Positions 55,994 to 64,000 of a DNA stretch of 64,000 nucleotides are shown in pieces. Position 1 is the stretch's first letter; every line of letters starts with the position of its first letter. A model generated the notes under the pieces. It ran no database searches. It had not been told where the DNA came from and saw only the letters and a program-made list of their open reading frames with translations. Source of the stretch: Pseudomonas asgharzadehiana (GTDB lineage Bacteria > Pseudomonadota > Gammaproteobacteria > Pseudomonadales > Pseudomonadaceae); contig NZ_CP077079.1 in assembly GCF_019139815.1 (NCBI RefSeq), positions 5,525,001 to 5,589,000 of the forward strand, read 5' to 3'. Made by a program: the position numbers and the translations under genes.

Positions 55994-57712
55994 ATGCGCC
56001 CACTCGCCCCCCTCGCCCTTGCCCTGTTGCTCACCGCTTGCGGAGACGGCGAATCGCTGTTGCCGCCCGATGCGCGCCTGCCCGATGGCGGCCGTTACCG
56101 GGGCGATGTGGTCAATGGTTTGCTGCAAGGCCAGGGCCGCGTCGACTACCCCAATGGCAGTTGGTACGCCGGTGAGTTCGATAAGGGCCAGTGGCACGGC
56201 CAGGGCGAATGGCATGGCAGCAACGGCGAAGTCTATAAAGGCCAGTTCAAGCAGGGCCTGTTCGACGGCCAGGGCAGCCTGACCACGGCGGGCAGCCACT
56301 ATGTCGGCGGTTTCAGCAACGGCCGGCGCAACGGCGAAGGCACCCTCAAAGAGGGGCAGATGACCTATCGCGGCGAATTCAAGGACGACCAGTATTCCGG
56401 CCTCGGCCGCCTGGAGCTGGCCGACGGCAGCCAATACCAGGGCCAGTTCGCCCACGGCAAGCCGAACGGCGAAGGCCAGCGCAACGACGACAGCGGCAAC
56501 CAGTTCAGCGGCCATTTCGTCGATGGCCAGTTGGAGGGCAACGGCACCTTCAACAGCGCTGACGGCGACATCTATGTCGGCCAGTTCAAACAGAACCAAC
56601 TCAACGGCAAGGGCCGTTATGAAAACGCCGACGGCGACGTGTGGATCGGCCAGTTCAAGGAGGGCGCGCTCAGCGGCAAGGGCGAGTTGATCGGGGTGGA
56701 TGGCAGCCACTACGTCGGCCAGTTCAGCGACTGGCGCTTCACCGGCGAAGGCCGCCTGAACCTCACGGACGGCAGCTTCTACATCGGTGGCTTCGACAGC
56801 GACAACTATCAAGGCCGGGGCACCCTGGTACTCACCGACGGCACCGTACAGGCCGGCACATGGGTCAACGGCATGCGCGTGCGTGACGCCGACGGCAAGC
56901 TGCTGCCCGACCCTCTGGAAATCGGCGTATTGGCCCAGGGTCGCCTGCTCGATGCGGCACTCGCCGCCGTGCCCACCTCCACGCCGGCCGTCGAGCTGTA
57001 TACCCTGGCGCTGGCCGGCGATGGCAAGCAAAGCGTGTTCCTGCGCGAAGCCGACTACGTCAGCAACATGCTCGCCTCACGCTTCGGCGCGCGCGGGCAG
57101 ATCCGCCTGGTCAACCACCGCGACCATATCGCCGATCGCCCGCTGGCCACCCGTGAAAGCCTGCGCCGTGCCGTGCAAACCCTGGCCGAACGCACCGGGC
57201 CGGAAGACCTGGTGTTTATTTACCTGACCAGCCACGGCACCCACGAACACGAACTGGTCCTGGACCAACCGCGCATGGAACTCGCCGACCTGCCCGCCGA
57301 CGAGCTGGCGGCCGTACTCGCCCCGCTGAAGAACCGCGACAAAATCGTGGTAATTTCCGCCTGCTACTCCGGAGGGTTTATCCCCGCGCTCAAAGACGAT
57401 CGCACGCTGATCATGACCGCCTCGCGAGCCGACCGCGTGTCCTTCGGCTGCTCCGAAGAGGCTGACTTCACCTACTTCGGCGACGCCCTCTTCGCCCAAG
57501 CCTTCAACCAGACCGACGACCTGCAGCAAGCCTTCAAGCTGGCGCAACTGCACGTGACCGAGCGCGAACAGGCAGACAACTTCGAGCCCTCCGAACCGCA
57601 GATGTGGGCGCCTAAAGGGGTGATCGCTCACTGGCAACTATTACGCAAGCAGCAGGCACGAAAGGCGCTCGAAAGCGTCTCAATGAATAGCAAGGAAGCC
57701 AAAGGCAACTAA
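55994..57712 (+). CDS. MORN-repeat lipoprotein with C13 (legumain/caspase-like) protease domain
   Basis: ATG 55994 (MRPLAPLALALLLTACGDGE) starts a lipoprotein signal; a frame from 55943 exists but would bury it. 572 residues. Residues about 30-285 hold about eleven MORN-type repeats (GxYxGxFxxGxxxGxGxx: YKGQFKQGLFDGQGSL, YVGQFKQNQLNGKGRY, ...). Residues 330-555 are a peptidase C13 domain with catalytic His in FIYLTSHGTHEHELVLDQ and catalytic Cys in KIVVISACYSGGFIPALKDD, the clan CD pattern. The likely setting is the periplasm or outer membrane. MORN repeats usually bind membranes or partners, so they may deliver or control the protease. Substrate unknown. Confidence 0.85.
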   Translation: MRPLAPLALALLLTACGDGESLLPPDARLPDGGRYRGDVVNGLLQGQGRVDYPNGSWYAGEFDKGQWHGQGEWHGSNGEVYKGQFKQGLFDGQGSLTTAGSHYVGGFSNGRRNGEGTLKEGQMTYRGEFKDDQYSGLGRLELADGSQYQGQFAHGKPNGEGQRNDDSGNQFSGHFVDGQLEGNGTFNSADGDIYVGQFKQNQLNGKGRYENADGDVWIGQFKEGALSGKGELIGVDGSHYVGQFSDWRFTGEGRLNLTDGSFYIGGFDSDNYQGRGTLVLTDGTVQAGTWVNGMRVRDADGKLLPDPLEIGVLAQGRLLDAALAAVPTSTPAVELYTLALAGDGKQSVFLREADYVSNMLASRFGARGQIRLVNHRDHIADRPLATRESLRRAVQTLAERTGPEDLVFIYLTSHGTHEHELVLDQPRMELADLPADELAAVLAPLKNRDKIVVISACYSGGFIPALKDDRTLIMTASRADRVSFGCSEEADFTYFGDALFAQAFNQTDDLQQAFKLAQLHVTEREQADNFEPSEPQMWAPKGVIAHWQLLRKQQARKALESVSMNSKEAKGN

Positions 57713-57741
57713 GCTGTAACGTGTAACAAGGGGGAAACACT

Positions 57742-58383
57742 ATGTACCTGACACCTCAGCATATTTTGCTCGCTGGCGCCTCTGGCCTTACCGGCGAACA
57801 CCTGCTCGATCGCCTGCTCAACGAACCCACCGTCACCCGCGTACTCGCGCCCAGCCGCAAGCCCCTGGCCGAACACCCACATCTGGAAAACCCGGTGGGT
57901 GACCCGGCGGTATTGCTGGCGCAACTGAGCGGTCGCGTGGATATCGCTTTCTGCTGCCTGGGCACCACCATCAAGAAGGCCGGTTCCGAGGCGGCGTTCC
58001 GGGCTGTCGACCTGGACATGGTCGTGACCTTCGCCAAGCGCGCACGGGAAATGGGCGCGCGGCATCTGATCGTGATCAGTGCGATTGGCGCCGATCCGCA
58101 ATCCTCGGTGTTCTACAACCGGGTCAAAGGCGAAATGGAGCAGGCGCTGAAGGCGCAGGATTGGCCGCAACTGACCATCGTGCGCCCGTCTCTATTACTG
58201 GGGGAACGGCTGGAACCCCGCCTGGCCGAGCAACTGGCCGGCCCGTTGTCGCGCTTGATTCCGGGCAAGTACCACGGCATCGAAGTGTGCGAACTGGCCC
58301 GCGCCATGTGGCGCCTGGCACTGGAAGAGCAGGATGGGGTGCGGATCGTCGAGTCGGATGAGCTGCGCAAACTCGGTAAGTAA
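57742..58383 (+). CDS. NAD(P)-binding short-chain oxidoreductase-like protein
   Basis: 213 residues, atypical SDR/NmrA type. N-terminal [20 protein letters not shown] (GxxGxxG dinucleotide site), [40 protein letters not shown] and [32 protein letters not shown], the pattern of HTATIP2/CC3-like proteins. There is no classical YxxxK but YNRVKGEME occupies its place. Substrate unknown. It starts 29 bases after the MORN-C13 gene. Confidence 0.88.
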   Translation: MYLTPQHILLAGASGLTGEHLLDRLLNEPTVTRVLAPSRKPLAEHPHLENPVGDPAVLLAQLSGRVDIAFCCLGTTIKKAGSEAAFRAVDLDMVVTFAKRAREMGARHLIVISAIGADPQSSVFYNRVKGEMEQALKAQDWPQLTIVRPSLLLGERLEPRLAEQLAGPLSRLIPGKYHGIEVCELARAMWRLALEEQDGVRIVESDELRKLGK

Positions 58384-58411
58384 TGCGATCTAAAAACCTG
58401 CACCTATCCAA

Positions 58412-58437
58412 CTGTGGGAGCAAGCCCCCTCCCACAT
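58412..58437. repeat. Short REP palindrome
   Basis: CTGTGGGAGCAAGCCCCCTCCCAC is a compact, partly degenerate REP hairpin between two convergent genes. Confidence 0.75.
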
Positions 58438-58465
58438 GAGTGATGTGGTGCCTTTAAAACCCAGG

Positions 58466-58750
58466 CTAGAGTCCGCCGGTTGCGTTGAATCCAACTCCCA
58501 GCACCGTCAACACCGACAACGGCAACAGCAGCGTATCGAGCAACGCACTGGCCGGCAGGTCGACGCCGGGGTAGCTCGGCGCCTCGGCGCCAAACCGGTC
58601 CTTGGCGCAGCAGCCACCATTTATCGCATACACGTCCAGCCGCGTGCCGGCATATACCACCGGCGCGCCCGGTTGCGCCGCGTCCAGCGTGCGCGCGGTG
58701 GCGCAGCCGCTCAGGTGCAGCGCCAACACCAGCAGCAGCGCCTTATTCAT
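58466..58750 (-). CDS. YceK/YidQ family lipoprotein
   Basis: 94 residues. Lipoprotein signal [20 protein letters not shown] with lipobox Cys at about 16, then [20 protein letters not shown] and [20 protein letters not shown], typical of the YceK/YidQ family (DUF1375). Probably an outer-membrane lipoprotein of unknown role. Its ATG overlaps the ubiX stop by 8 bases. Confidence 0.88.
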   Translation of the reverse strand: MNKALLLVLALHLSGCATARTLDAAQPGAPVVYAGTRLDVYAINGGCCAKDRFGAEAPSYPGVDLPASALLDTLLLPLSVLTVLGVGFNATGGL

Positions 58751-59372
58751 CGCTGCTCAGATGGTGCTCGCCCCAACGCGGCAGCATGTCCTGGGGGATG
58801 CTCAGCAGGTTGAGAATGCGAGCCACCACAAAATCCACCAGGTCATCGATGGTTTGCGGCTGGTGATAAAAGCCTGGCGATGCCGGCAAGATGGTCACGC
58901 CCATATTCGACAGCTTGAGCATGTGCTCCAGATGAATACTCGAATATGGCGCCTCGCGCGGTACCAGGATCAACTGGCGACGCTCCTTCAACGTCACGTC
59001 CGCCGCGCGCTCGATCAAATTATTGCAGGCCCCCGTGGCAATCGCCGACAAGGTGCCGGTAGAGCACGGCACCACCACCATCGCGGCCGGCGCACCGGAG
59101 CCCGAAGCCACCGGCGACATCCAGTCCTCTTTGCCATACACCTTGATCTGCCCCGCCGCCGCACCGGTGTATTCGGTGAGGAAGGCTTGCATCATCTGCA
59201 CCTTGGGCGGCAGCTGCACCTCCGTCTCGGTAGCCAGCACCAATTGCGCCGCTTTGGAGATCAGGAAATGCACCTCACGGTCTTCACGCACCAAACAATC
59301 GAGCAGGCGCAGACCGTAAGGCGCGCCCGAGGCGCCGGTCATCGCCAGGGTAACGCGTTCCGGCCCGCTCAC
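58743..59372 (-). CDS. ubiX: Flavin prenyltransferase UbiX
   Basis: 209 residues. Motifs: [20 protein letters not shown], a Ser-rich [20 protein letters not shown] and a C-terminal [20 protein letters not shown]. UbiX makes prenylated FMN, the cofactor of the UbiD decarboxylase in ubiquinone synthesis. It overlaps mpl by 4 bases (ATGA). Confidence 0.95.
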   Translation of the reverse strand: MSGPERVTLAMTGASGAPYGLRLLDCLVREDREVHFLISKAAQLVLATETEVQLPPKVQMMQAFLTEYTGAAAGQIKVYGKEDWMSPVASGSGAPAAMVVVPCSTGTLSAIATGACNNLIERAADVTLKERRQLILVPREAPYSSIHLEHMLKLSNMGVTILPASPGFYHQPQTIDDLVDFVVARILNLLSIPQDMLPRWGEHHLSSDE

Positions 59373-60718
59373 TTGAGCGCCTCGGCCAGCTTGCCGTGCA
59401 GGCCGCCGAAGCCGCCGTTGCTCATGATCACCACCTGGGTGCCGGGCTTGGCGTGGTGCTTGACGTCTTCGATGATGGCGTCGAGGGAATCACACACCTT
59501 CGATGGCACGGTGCACAGCGCGGCAATGGCCGGCAGGTCCCAGCCGAGGTTGGCCGGGGCGTACCACACCACCCGATCGGCGTCATTGACGCTTTGCGGC
59601 AACCCATCGCGGTGCGCGCCGAGCTTCATGGAGTTGGAGCGCGGCTCGACAATCGCGATCACTTGGGCATCCCCGACGCGCTTGCGCAGGCCATCAAGGG
59701 TGGTGGCGATCGCCGTGGGGTGGTGGGCAAAGTCGTCGTAGAGGGTAATCCCGTTCACATCGGCGACTTTTTCCATGCGCCGCTTCACGCTTTTGAACGC
59801 GCTCAAGGCCGCGATGCCCATGGACGGCACCACACCCACATGGCGCGCGGCGGCCAAGGTGACCAAGGCATTGGCAACGTTGTGCTGACCGGTCATGTCC
59901 CACTCGACGACGCCCTGGGCCTGGCCTTCGAACAGCACTTCAAAGCGCGAGCCGTCGTCGCTGAGCAACTTGACCTGCCACTGCCCGCCGACGCCGGTGG
60001 TTTGCACCGGGGTCCAGCAGCCCATGTCAATGACACGCTGCAAGGCCGGCTCGGTCGTGGGGTGAATCACCAGGCCTTCGCTGGGGATGGTGCGCACCAA
60101 ATGGTGAAACTGCCGCTCAATGGCCGGTAGATCGGGGAAAATGTCGGCGTGATCGAACTCCAGGTTATTGAGGATCGCGGTGCGCGGACGGTAATGAACG
60201 AATTTGGAACGCTTGTCGAAGAAGGCGCTGTCATATTCATCCGCCTCAATCACGAAGAACGGCGTATCGCCCAGGCGCGCCGACACCGAGAAATTCTGCG
60301 GTACGCCGCCGATCAGGAAACCCGGGCTCATGCCCGCGTGCTCCAGCACCCAGGCCAGCATGCTGCTGGTGGTGGTCTTGCCATGCGTGCCGGCCACAGC
60401 CAGCACCCAGCGGCCTTGCAGCACATGATCGGCCAGCCATTGCGGGCCGGACACATAAGGCAAACCTTTGTTAAGCACGTATTCAACAGCAGGGTTACCA
60501 CGGGACATGGCATTGCCGATGACCACCAGGTCAGGGACCGGGTCGAATTGCGCCGGGTCGTAACCCTGGGTCAACTCAATCCCCTGGGCCTCCAGTTGCG
60601 TGCTCATGGGTGGGTAAACATTGGCATCGGAGCCGGTCACGTGATGGCCGAGTTCCTTGGCCAGAACGGCCATCGAGCCCATGAATGTGCCGCAGATACC
60701 GAGAATATGAATGTGCAT
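59369..60718 (-). CDS. mpl: UDP-N-acetylmuramate:tripeptide ligase Mpl
   Basis: ATG 60718 ([20 protein letters not shown]) gives 449 residues. Mur ligase motifs: [20 protein letters not shown] (ATP P-loop), [77 protein letters not shown]. It recycles murein tripeptide by attaching it to UDP-MurNAc. Confidence 0.95.
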   Translation of the reverse strand: MHIHILGICGTFMGSMAVLAKELGHHVTGSDANVYPPMSTQLEAQGIELTQGYDPAQFDPVPDLVVIGNAMSRGNPAVEYVLNKGLPYVSGPQWLADHVLQGRWVLAVAGTHGKTTTSSMLAWVLEHAGMSPGFLIGGVPQNFSVSARLGDTPFFVIEADEYDSAFFDKRSKFVHYRPRTAILNNLEFDHADIFPDLPAIERQFHHLVRTIPSEGLVIHPTTEPALQRVIDMGCWTPVQTTGVGGQWQVKLLSDDGSRFEVLFEGQAQGVVEWDMTGQHNVANALVTLAAARHVGVVPSMGIAALSAFKSVKRRMEKVADVNGITLYDDFAHHPTAIATTLDGLRKRVGDAQVIAIVEPRSNSMKLGAHRDGLPQSVNDADRVVWYAPANLGWDLPAIAALCTVPSKVCDSLDAIIEDVKHHAKPGTQVVIMSNGGFGGLHGKLAEALK

Positions 60719-60950
60719 GGTTGACCTCTTAAACATCGAGGCAGGTTAGCGCAGGGAGGGGCAAATCGCACCTTTTATACGGTCAGCCGCCTGGTAAAAT
60801 GCGCCAACGTTAACGCATGCACCGATAACCGCAGCGTGACTTTATGGCATGAACAACACGATAAGCAGTTGCCCCCCTGTTAAGTGAGCAACTGCTTATG
60901 AGCGGTTCAGTCGGAACCGCCCATTACACCGTGTATGAGGCGCGAATTAA
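60719..60950. other. Border region with two hairpins next to mpl
   Basis: From mpl outward: a rightward promoter-like TAAAAT near 60795, then ATGGCATGA at 60844, where a start codon is followed one codon later by a stop. Next comes a 12-base perfect inverted repeat (ATAAGCAGTTGC at 60861 and its complement at 60888-60899) and a second hairpin GCGGTTC-AGTCG-GAACCGC (60902-60920). This looks like the point where core sequence meets the accessory block at right. Confidence 0.45.
60861..60899. terminator. 12-base perfect inverted repeat, possible bidirectional terminator or element end
   Basis: ATAAGCAGTTGC and GCAACTGCTTAT flank a 15-base loop. No T-run follows on either strand. It lies just beyond the 3' end of the 317-residue accessory gene. 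Confidence 0.5.
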
Positions 60951-61904
60951 CTACACCTTGGGTTTTATGGCGCTCAACAGACCGTTGATGTATGCCATTC
61001 TGGACTCCATGCCAGTGGCCCGGCTCTTGATATCCTCTTCTTGCGCGCCGATTGACGGAGGCTGAGTTTGAATACCCCGCGAGTTCGCTTCTACAGCAAA
61101 CTCCTTTTCAAGGTAGTCCAGCATCTCATCCAAGTAATCCATGCGTTCATCATTTGTTTTTGCCAACCACTCCACACTGGGTTTGACGCCCTCTTCCGAA
61201 CGAAGACTACCCAGCGTATTTGCTAACAGAAATACGTTCCGTTGAGCATTATCAACCAGCCGCGACTCCATCACATGCTGCTCTGTAGCTGGCGTCTGCG
61301 CTGGATTGATTTTGGGTTTGAGACGTTCCAGAACGACGTTCGCGGCAAGTGTCGCGGTCGCCGTTATGGGTGCTGTGATCGCCGTCGTAATCGCGGCGGT
61401 CTTGGCTATATTTCGCGCCTCAAGCGGAAGCGCCCGATTCGCTTTCGCAGTTTTAGCCTTTACTACCACCTCGGCGTTGTCTTCAAGGCCACTCTGCGAA
61501 AAAGGCTCAGCCTCCCTTCCGTCTACTCGACCTGGGGTCGGCTGATCAAACAACTTATCCCGGGCTTTAGCATCTTGTTCAGCCTGCCACTTCTTCCTGT
61601 TCGCCTCTCTGTATTGAGTGATTTCTGGAGAATCAGGAGTATCTGCATCGGGGGTATCCCCTGGCTGGCGCTTGCCACTGACGTGCCCCGGCCCTTCAAA
61701 GCCACTCACTTTTTTATCGACGAAGTCCTGATCGAAATCGTGCTTGCTGCTGCCTGCAGACTTGGGCCCGGCCTGGACTTCTATCTTTGTAAGTTCAAAC
61801 CCCTTGATAGGGGGTGGGGTGGGGGTCCTGGTCCACCCCCCACTAAAAATATCCCCAACTTTTGAGAAAGCTACCCGCCGTGTCACTGAATTTGAAAATA
61901 TCAT
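60951..61904 (-). CDS. Hypothetical protein of accessory block, 317 residues
   Basis: ATG 61904 (MIFSNSVTRRVAFSKVGDIF) has GGTAGGG upstream. The N-terminal 130 residues are Ser/Pro/Asp-rich and likely disordered. An Ala/Thr-rich hydrophobic stretch (IAKTAAITTAITAPITATAT) near 170-190 could be a membrane helix. The C-terminal third is helical (LDEMLDYLEKEFAVEANSRG), ending INGLLSAIKPKV. GC content is below the core. A disordered N-terminus followed by a hydrophobic helix resembles some secreted effectors or their partners, but I cannot assign it. The larger gene lies 181 bases upstream on the same strand. Confidence 0.5.
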   Translation of the reverse strand: MIFSNSVTRRVAFSKVGDIFSGGWTRTPTPPPIKGFELTKIEVQAGPKSAGSSKHDFDQDFVDKKVSGFEGPGHVSGKRQPGDTPDADTPDSPEITQYREANRKKWQAEQDAKARDKLFDQPTPGRVDGREAEPFSQSGLEDNAEVVVKAKTAKANRALPLEARNIAKTAAITTAITAPITATATLAANVVLERLKPKINPAQTPATEQHVMESRLVDNAQRNVFLLANTLGSLRSEEGVKPSVEWLAKTNDERMDYLDEMLDYLEKEFAVEANSRGIQTQPPSIGAQEEDIKSRATGMESRMAYINGLLSAIKPKV

Positions 61905-62085
61905 AATGCCCTACCTAATGATTGATTTACATTAGAAAGCCATCCGTTTCTTTCACCCACTGTGTAACTAAAAGAGCTTTAACGGTTCCAAATTAAAATT
62001 AAAAATTCATCACTAACACATAACGCGCCAACATTGACCACTGACACTGGAGCGTGTGAGGAGCAGTTAATTGGCCACCCGCAAA

Positions 62086-64000
62086 TCATTTCGGTTTATT
62101 CGAGGACTGCAGTGCGCTCAACGTACCAAATTGCACTAACTGAGGGCCAAACGGGGTATTGGTGACACTACTGTACGCATACCACCCCCCCTTTTTAAGT
62201 ATCGCGACGATGGGCTTATACACGCCGTCAGATTCTATTTGATAGAACCCCTTGACAATATCACCTTCCTTATAAGTCCTAGTCACTTCATAAGATCCAT
62301 AATTCCCTTTTAATCGAGGGAGCACCTCATCTGCATGTTTTTGCAGCGATCTTGCATCCTGACCCAATGCTACTGCCCCCCGCTTGAGGTTTTTCGGAAG
62401 CTCAATAGTATCGGTGACACCCGTAGAAGCGCCAAGGCCAGCAAAGAAAGAGCTTTTGAGTATTTTCCCGGTTGATTTTCCAAGTTTCGCCGCTCTGCTC
62501 GCGGCGCGCGCCCCAGGAAGAAAGAACCCTAAGAGGTCAAACCCGAGATTAAAAACCGAGCCCGCAACATTACCCTTGATCGCATCTTTGATGCCGTCAT
62601 AAAAAGGGACAAGCGAAAGAATAAAATCATTGATCGCCTTAATTTTTCTATTATTCTTTTCAATAATTGTTTCACCGGCAGCCCGTGCCTTTAAGTCGCC
62701 ATAATCTTTGGTGAAGAATTTACCCACGACGGTCGCCAGCCTACCCGTCCGTCGAGAAAAATAAGGTGCGCTTTCTTCACCCGCTACGTCAGGCGAGGCT
62801 GGGTTCGGATCAACAGCATCAAATATCGTAAACACATTATTAGTACCCGGCACACGCGGCGTTGAGTCCGAGGGAAAATACTTGCTATCGTCAAAGTTAG
62901 ACTGTTCTTCCGGCACGCCCTGTTCCTTAACTATTTTCCCTAGGCCTGGAAAATAACTGTAGTACTCCACCTTGCCATCCGCTGCCTTCACTTTCATAAG
63001 TAAACCGCACACCCCGTCTAGTTCTTTGAGTTCATGCGGGGTCGGCGTTCGTGGTATGCGCTCAGGGAACAGGCCGCCGCGACTATTTAGCTTCGTTCCC
63101 AAAAACGGGCGAGACACACCGACGAACGTTACCTCAGAGTTTTTTATACGCTCCTGTTCCACCCATGGTAGCAAAGACACTTGATACTTGAACTGAATAG
63201 CCCAGGCAGCTGCTTGAGTCTTCGTATACACTTCAAACTCATCAGAGAACTTTTTATCGATATTGTCATCAAGCTCAGAAAAGCGAGCTTTCACCTGTTC
63301 CCACGAAAATTCCTTTTCATTTCGCGACTTCCACCAATCCAAATGCTGAGGCTTCGTCATATAGACATCCAGGGGCGATACGACATACCCGGCTTCATGA
63401 ACACTCCGTAACGTCGCCTTCGTCGGATCAACCTCAGGGAACACCCGTTTGAACTCGGCCAACGCCGCTTCCTGCCGAGTAGGCGTTGGTTTCATTAGCT
63501 CGACGCGCGCCCACTCCAATTCCTTTTTCTGTTTTTTTAATACCTTTAATGATTGTTCAATCTCTTCGGACGTGTACTGCCCTTTTGGATTGCATTTAAT
63601 CACCTGATTAGCGAGGCCCCACGCAATAAGCGGATCGGTTGACGCTGCGGCTAACGCCTCCCTCCCTTCAAGAATACGAAGTTGCGCATCCGCATAGCTC
63701 ATGACTTGACTGAACGTCATGTTCCCCGACGCACCGGGTGCCTCATGCTCTACCAATGCAACCGCTATAGAGAACTCCGCCCACGTATGAGATCCATACA
63801 CAAGGTTCGCAGGCGTGTTCTTCACCAGCAGTTCAGGAGCGACGGCTGATAGCAATAGTTGCGCAGCAAGCGGGGCGGCTTCAACTCCCACTTTACTTTC
63901 AAGGTGAGCAGTAAAGCGTTTGACGATTTCAGCAGCGCAGGCACCCACATTTTCGCTTTTATAAAGGTTATAGCCCGCCACGTTGAAACGTGACCGCTCT
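62086..64000 (-). CDS. Large toxin-like protein of unknown family, C-terminal 638 residues or so
   Basis: The frame is open to the right edge with no stop, so the 5' end lies outside the window; a GTG at 63981 (MAGYNLYKSENVGACAAEIV) is only one possible internal start. Visible order: a helical region (HLESKVGVEAAPLAAQLLLS), a charged coiled-coil-like part (about 150-260), a Pro-rich joint (FPERIPRTPTPHELKELDGV), a hydrophobic block NVAGSVFNLGFDLLGFFLPG near 505-530, and a C-terminal beta-rich part (VKGFYQIESDGVYKPIVAIL). This reminds me of long secreted toxin-like proteins of Pseudomonas, but I see no catalytic motif. AT-richer than the core. Confidence 0.5.
   Translation of the reverse strand, partial: ERSRFNVAGYNLYKSENVGACAAEIVKRFTAHLESKVGVEAAPLAAQLLLSAVAPELLVKNTPANLVYGSHTWAEFSIAVALVEHEAPGASGNMTFSQVMSYADAQLRILEGREALAAASTDPLIAWGLANQVIKCNPKGQYTSEEIEQSLKVLKKQKKELEWARVELMKPTPTRQEAALAEFKRVFPEVDPTKATLRSVHEAGYVVSPLDVYMTKPQHLDWWKSRNEKEFSWEQVKARFSELDDNIDKKFSDEFEVYTKTQAAAWAIQFKYQVSLLPWVEQERIKNSEVTFVGVSRPFLGTKLNSRGGLFPERIPRTPTPHELKELDGVCGLLMKVKAADGKVEYYSYFPGLGKIVKEQGVPEEQSNFDDSKYFPSDSTPRVPGTNNVFTIFDAVDPNPASPDVAGEESAPYFSRRTGRLATVVGKFFTKDYGDLKARAAGETIIEKNNRKIKAINDFILSLVPFYDGIKDAIKGNVAGSVFNLGFDLLGFFLPGARAASRAAKLGKSTGKILKSSFFAGLGASTGVTDTIELPKNLKRGAVALGQDARSLQKHADEVLPRLKGNYGSYEVTRTYKEGDIVKGFYQIESDGVYKPIVAILKKGGWYAYSSVTNTPFGPQLVQFGTLSALQSSNKPK

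Overview
The window looks like a chromosome segment of a Pseudomonas of the fluorescens group. The housekeeping part is GC-rich and carries gene clusters typical of that genus (leuS-lptE-holA; proA-nadD-rsfS-rlmH-mrdA-rodA-mltB-rlpA-dacA-ybeD-lipB-lipA; miaB-phoH-ybeY-corC-lnt). Several intergenic spaces hold the GTGGGAGGGGGC-type REP/REPIN palindromes known from P. fluorescens. No rRNA, tRNA, CRISPR array or transposase was found.

Bases 1 to about 11,077 are one end of a genomic island inserted into hrpB. Only the first 127 codons of the native hrpB survive (11078-11458). They stop at the DEAH-box motif, and the island side begins there. The island carries its own complete and divergent hrpB (8427-10949) right behind the break, in the same orientation, so the disrupted helicase is replaced and could use the native promoter. 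Other cargo is lower in GC and defence-like: a three-gene ABC-3C predicted conflict system (HNH effector, small middle component, DUF2326 ATPase; 4093-6698), an XRE regulator, a DUF4365 nuclease-like protein, a DEDD exonuclease, a dual-HTH regulator, the start of a metallophosphoesterase at the left edge, and three genes I cannot identify. Three related structured repeats (276-390, 1849-1953, 3035-3128), plus a possible fourth fragment, lie between cargo genes.

Bases 11.5-60.7 kb are core genome. In order: a lipoprotein, a cation efflux protein, a DUF6515 protein, an Lrp-type regulator, DUF2788, rluE, amn, an AidB-like acyl-CoA dehydrogenase, a 7TM hybrid histidine kinase, thiD-thiE-hemL, a Sel1 protein, DUF1820, miaB, phoH-ybeY-corC-lnt, a YdcF protein, leuS-lptE-holA, arfA (with an internal hairpin), a lytic transglycosylase, ldcA, then the long leftward cluster from proA to lipA that joins cell elongation (PBP2, RodA, MltB, RlpA, DacA), ribosome maturation (RsfS, RlmH), NAD and proline synthesis and lipoylation. 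After that come a 3-methyladenine glycosylase, a DedA-PAP2 fusion, a Lon-N protein, cidA/lrgB, a MaoC hydratase, a MORN-repeat/C13-protease lipoprotein, an NAD(P)-binding protein, a YceK lipoprotein, ubiX and mpl.

From about 60.85 kb to the right edge the base composition drops again. Two leftward genes of unknown function (a 317-residue protein and a large toxin-like protein running off the window) sit beside mpl and appear to be a second accessory insertion.
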